From Arsenophonus sp045399315 (lineage in GTDB: Bacteria; Pseudomonadota; Gammaproteobacteria; Enterobacterales; Enterobacteriaceae), in contig DAYVGO010000005.1 of NCBI GenBank assembly GCA_045399315.1, forward strand, positions 225,193 to 289,192: a DNA stretch of 64,000 nucleotides. Reading direction: 5' to 3'. Every line of letters starts with the position of its first letter. Positions within the stretch are counted from its first letter, which is position 1. The notes under the pieces are model-generated. The model did no database searches. It saw only the letters and a program-made list of their open reading frames with translations, and was not told the origin of the DNA. Shown piece after piece: positions 62,701 through 64,000 of this stretch. The position numbers and the translations under genes are program-made.

Positions 62701-63313
62701 CCGATAAAATACTTGCATGAAAAATTGCCCAATAAATCTAAACTGGGACTTTATTTTAATCCTTTTGGCAAAGTGCTTGAACTCATTGATGATTGTATCA
62801 GTTGTGGAGTTGATAAATTAATTGCTCAATTTGGTGGTTTAGTATGGACAACAGAGGATTATGAACAATTGCAAACTTATGTTCGTTCCGAGCTTAATGA
62901 GGTAGTGGTCGAGATCACCAAGCAGGGTGAAATGATTTTAACTAGCACATTTGCCATTAATAAGCGTTTGAAAGGTCGAATTGATATTTAAAGGTTTTGT
63001 CACATCACATGGTTGGAAAAAACTACCTGATATTATCCGCTATCTTAATGGTATTGAGCGTCGTTTGGAAAAGCTAATGATCGATCCCAACCGAGATCGG
63101 GTGCATATGGTGAGAATTGAGCATATTAGGCAGCAATGGCAGAGTTAGCTAACTAAGTTGCCTGCCATACAAAGACAGCAGCCTGAAGTACAAACAATAT
63201 ATTGGATGATAGAAGAATTACGGGTAAGTTTTTTTGCTCAACGGTTGGGAACATCTTATCCTATCTCTGATAAACACATTTTACAAGCGATGGCTAAAAT
63301 TGGTTCGGTGTAA
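59790..63313 (+). pseudogene. hrpA: Decayed DEAH-box RNA helicase HrpA
   Basis: HrpA is a large (about 1,300-residue) helicase that rescues stalled ribosomes. Walker A is intact (IIAGETGSGKTTQIPKI, 60160), but the DEAH box reads INEANERS (about 60450). Open pieces: 60414-61199 (VRYRPIIG; ILIFMSGERDISDIAEALNK; NQRKGRCGR-like EQRKGRCGRV), 61279-62040 (LLSGLLSHIGQKAAEKAD; SGLFKKPPKWIMVVELVE) and 62062-62991 (NIPSPIKYLHEKLPNKSKLG; LIDDCISCGVDKLI). About 120 residues are deleted near 61195 and about 40 near 61240. The C-terminus (AQRLGTSYPISDKHILQAMA) ends at 63313. Confidence 0.93.
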
Positions 63314-63341
63314 CCGTGATCGCGGTGTTACCAGCGCTTTT

Positions 63342-63873
63342 TCAATGATAATGAAGTTCAAAGGTAACTGTAGCGTTCGCTTTACCGGGTTTTATTTGAT
63401 TTGTTGTTTGAATGTATCTAGCACGAAAGGGTAAATTCAAAAAACCTTCTGCTGACAGTTTTCCTAATAGGATCGCTTTATTAAATAGGATAGTTCTATC
63501 TCCAAAATTATGTAGCAAAACTTGGAGGCCGATACCTTGCGCTGTTTCTAGCGAATGACTGTTATTTAAAGCGAGTGTTTCATCATTACCAGCTAATGTC
63601 GTGCCGTTCATTTTGATACTGATTTTGGTTGGCCGTATACAATTTATGCTAAGATTAAAATCGGTGTCTCCCGCGGTGCTATTTAATCCTTTGAATTTAT
63701 TCTGTTTAATATGACCTAAGTTTACGGTTAATCTTTTATTATCTAGTGAACAACTCGGTTCTGGTGTGATAATTTTAGTATCTGCTAATTGAAAATTTAT
63801 TATAGGTAAATTATCTATTGTTGCTTCAGTTAATAGTTGGGAAAAAATATAACCAGCTTCAATCCTTGGCTTC
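63342..63873 (-). pseudogene. Fimbrial subunit C-terminal fragment, cut by an insertion sequence
   Basis: Chaperone-usher pilin fragment of about 175 codons. It has the FimA-type features CSLDNKRLTVNLGHIKQN, STAGDTDFNLSINC (pilin disulfide Cys pair), GIGLQVLLHN, LPFRARYIQT, and the donor-strand/chaperone-recognition end KANATVTFELHYH with penultimate Tyr. The frame remains open into the insertion sequence on its right, so the true N-terminus and signal peptide are lost. The region before the pilin domain is longer than in a major pilin, so a minor subunit or adhesin is possible. No chaperone or usher gene is in view. Confidence 0.8.
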
Positions 63874-64000
63874 TGAACCAACCCGGGAATCTTGGAGACT
63901 AAATAGTCAGTCAAAAGGAGACCCAAATGTCGTCTAATCGTTATTCCTCTGAATTTCGGGAACGAGCAGTAAGGAATGGTGCTAGAGCAGCCTAATGAAT
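63874..64000 (+). mobile_element. Left end of an IS3-family element with frameshifted orfA
   Basis: At 63874 a terminal-repeat-like end begins (TGAACCAACCCGGGAATC) that resembles the ends of IS51-group IS3 elements (TGAACCGCCCCGGG type). After GGAGACC, an ATG at 63927 starts MSSNRYSSEFRERAVR, the beginning of an IS3-type OrfA. One extra A (63972-63976) then shifts the frame to an early TAA; without it the reading is RMVLEQPNE, the expected family sequence. The right part lies beyond the window. Confidence 0.75.

Noticed and set aside
1..64000. tRNA, rRNA genes or a CRISPR array
   Set aside because: No tRNA-like cloverleaf with a TTCGA arm, no rRNA sequence and no regularly spaced direct repeats were seen on reading through; short or divergent cases could still be missed by eye.

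Overview
The window is a stretch of a visibly AT-rich gammaproteobacterial chromosome. Nearly every housekeeping gene is a close relative of an Escherichia coli gene, and gene order largely follows the E. coli map, but about half of the genes are broken by in-frame stops, frameshifts or deletions. Together with the remains of insect-directed exoenzymes, a two-partner-secretion adhesin, a fimbrial gene and an IS3-type element, this points to an Enterobacterales insect associate in genome decay, most like Arsenophonus or a related Morganellaceae symbiont. The genus is an inference from gene content, not from a marker gene.

Layout. 1-6.5 kb: mdtK and ribE (intact), then decayed ydhC, ydhB and purR, then a 27-codon ynhF-like gene. 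6.6-17.5 kb: mostly intact core genes: argS, cutC, cmoA (its partner cmoB dead), yecN (one amber codon), aspS-nudB-yebC, ruvC, ruvA-ruvB. 17.5-19.4 kb: decayed AA10 chitin monooxygenase and Ail/OmpX-type protein. 19.5-24.5 kb: intact zinc importer znuBC/znuA with a Zur-type operator, then mepM and lpxM. 24.7-30 kb: decayed FhaB-type adhesin, pykA and hexR, then intact zwf. 30.4-31.1 kb: decayed mdtJI. 32-43.8 kb: accessory island with one intact orphan gene, a second AA10 enzyme, an RTX serralysin, a large toxin/effector-like gene, a small unknown gene, a trypsin-like protease and a subtilase. All of these except the orphan are broken, and both serine proteases end in a similar chitin-binding-like tail. 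43.9-55.8 kb: decayed yoaB and yoaA, intact tsaB, decayed slp (yeaY), fadD and rnd, intact minCDE, decayed ycgL, mltB-like, ycgM and ycgN. 55.9-63.3 kb: intact ldhA, decayed ydbH, intact ynbE and ydbL, decayed hrpA. The right end is a fimbrial subunit gene cut by an IS3-family element.

How it fits together. What survives is essential or near-essential: tRNA charging (argS, aspS), t6A modification (tsaB), riboflavin, recombination (ruvABC), division-site placement (minCDE), lipid A acylation, peptidoglycan hydrolysis, high-affinity zinc import, NADPH supply (zwf) and fermentation (ldhA). What is lost is regulators (purR, hexR, ydhB), catabolism (fadD, pykA), helicases and RNases with backups (yoaA, hrpA, rnd), export pumps and nearly the whole extracellular attack apparatus. 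Some pathways are left half-open: cmoA without cmoB, and ynbE/ydbL without ydbH. No tRNA, rRNA or CRISPR array was recognised.
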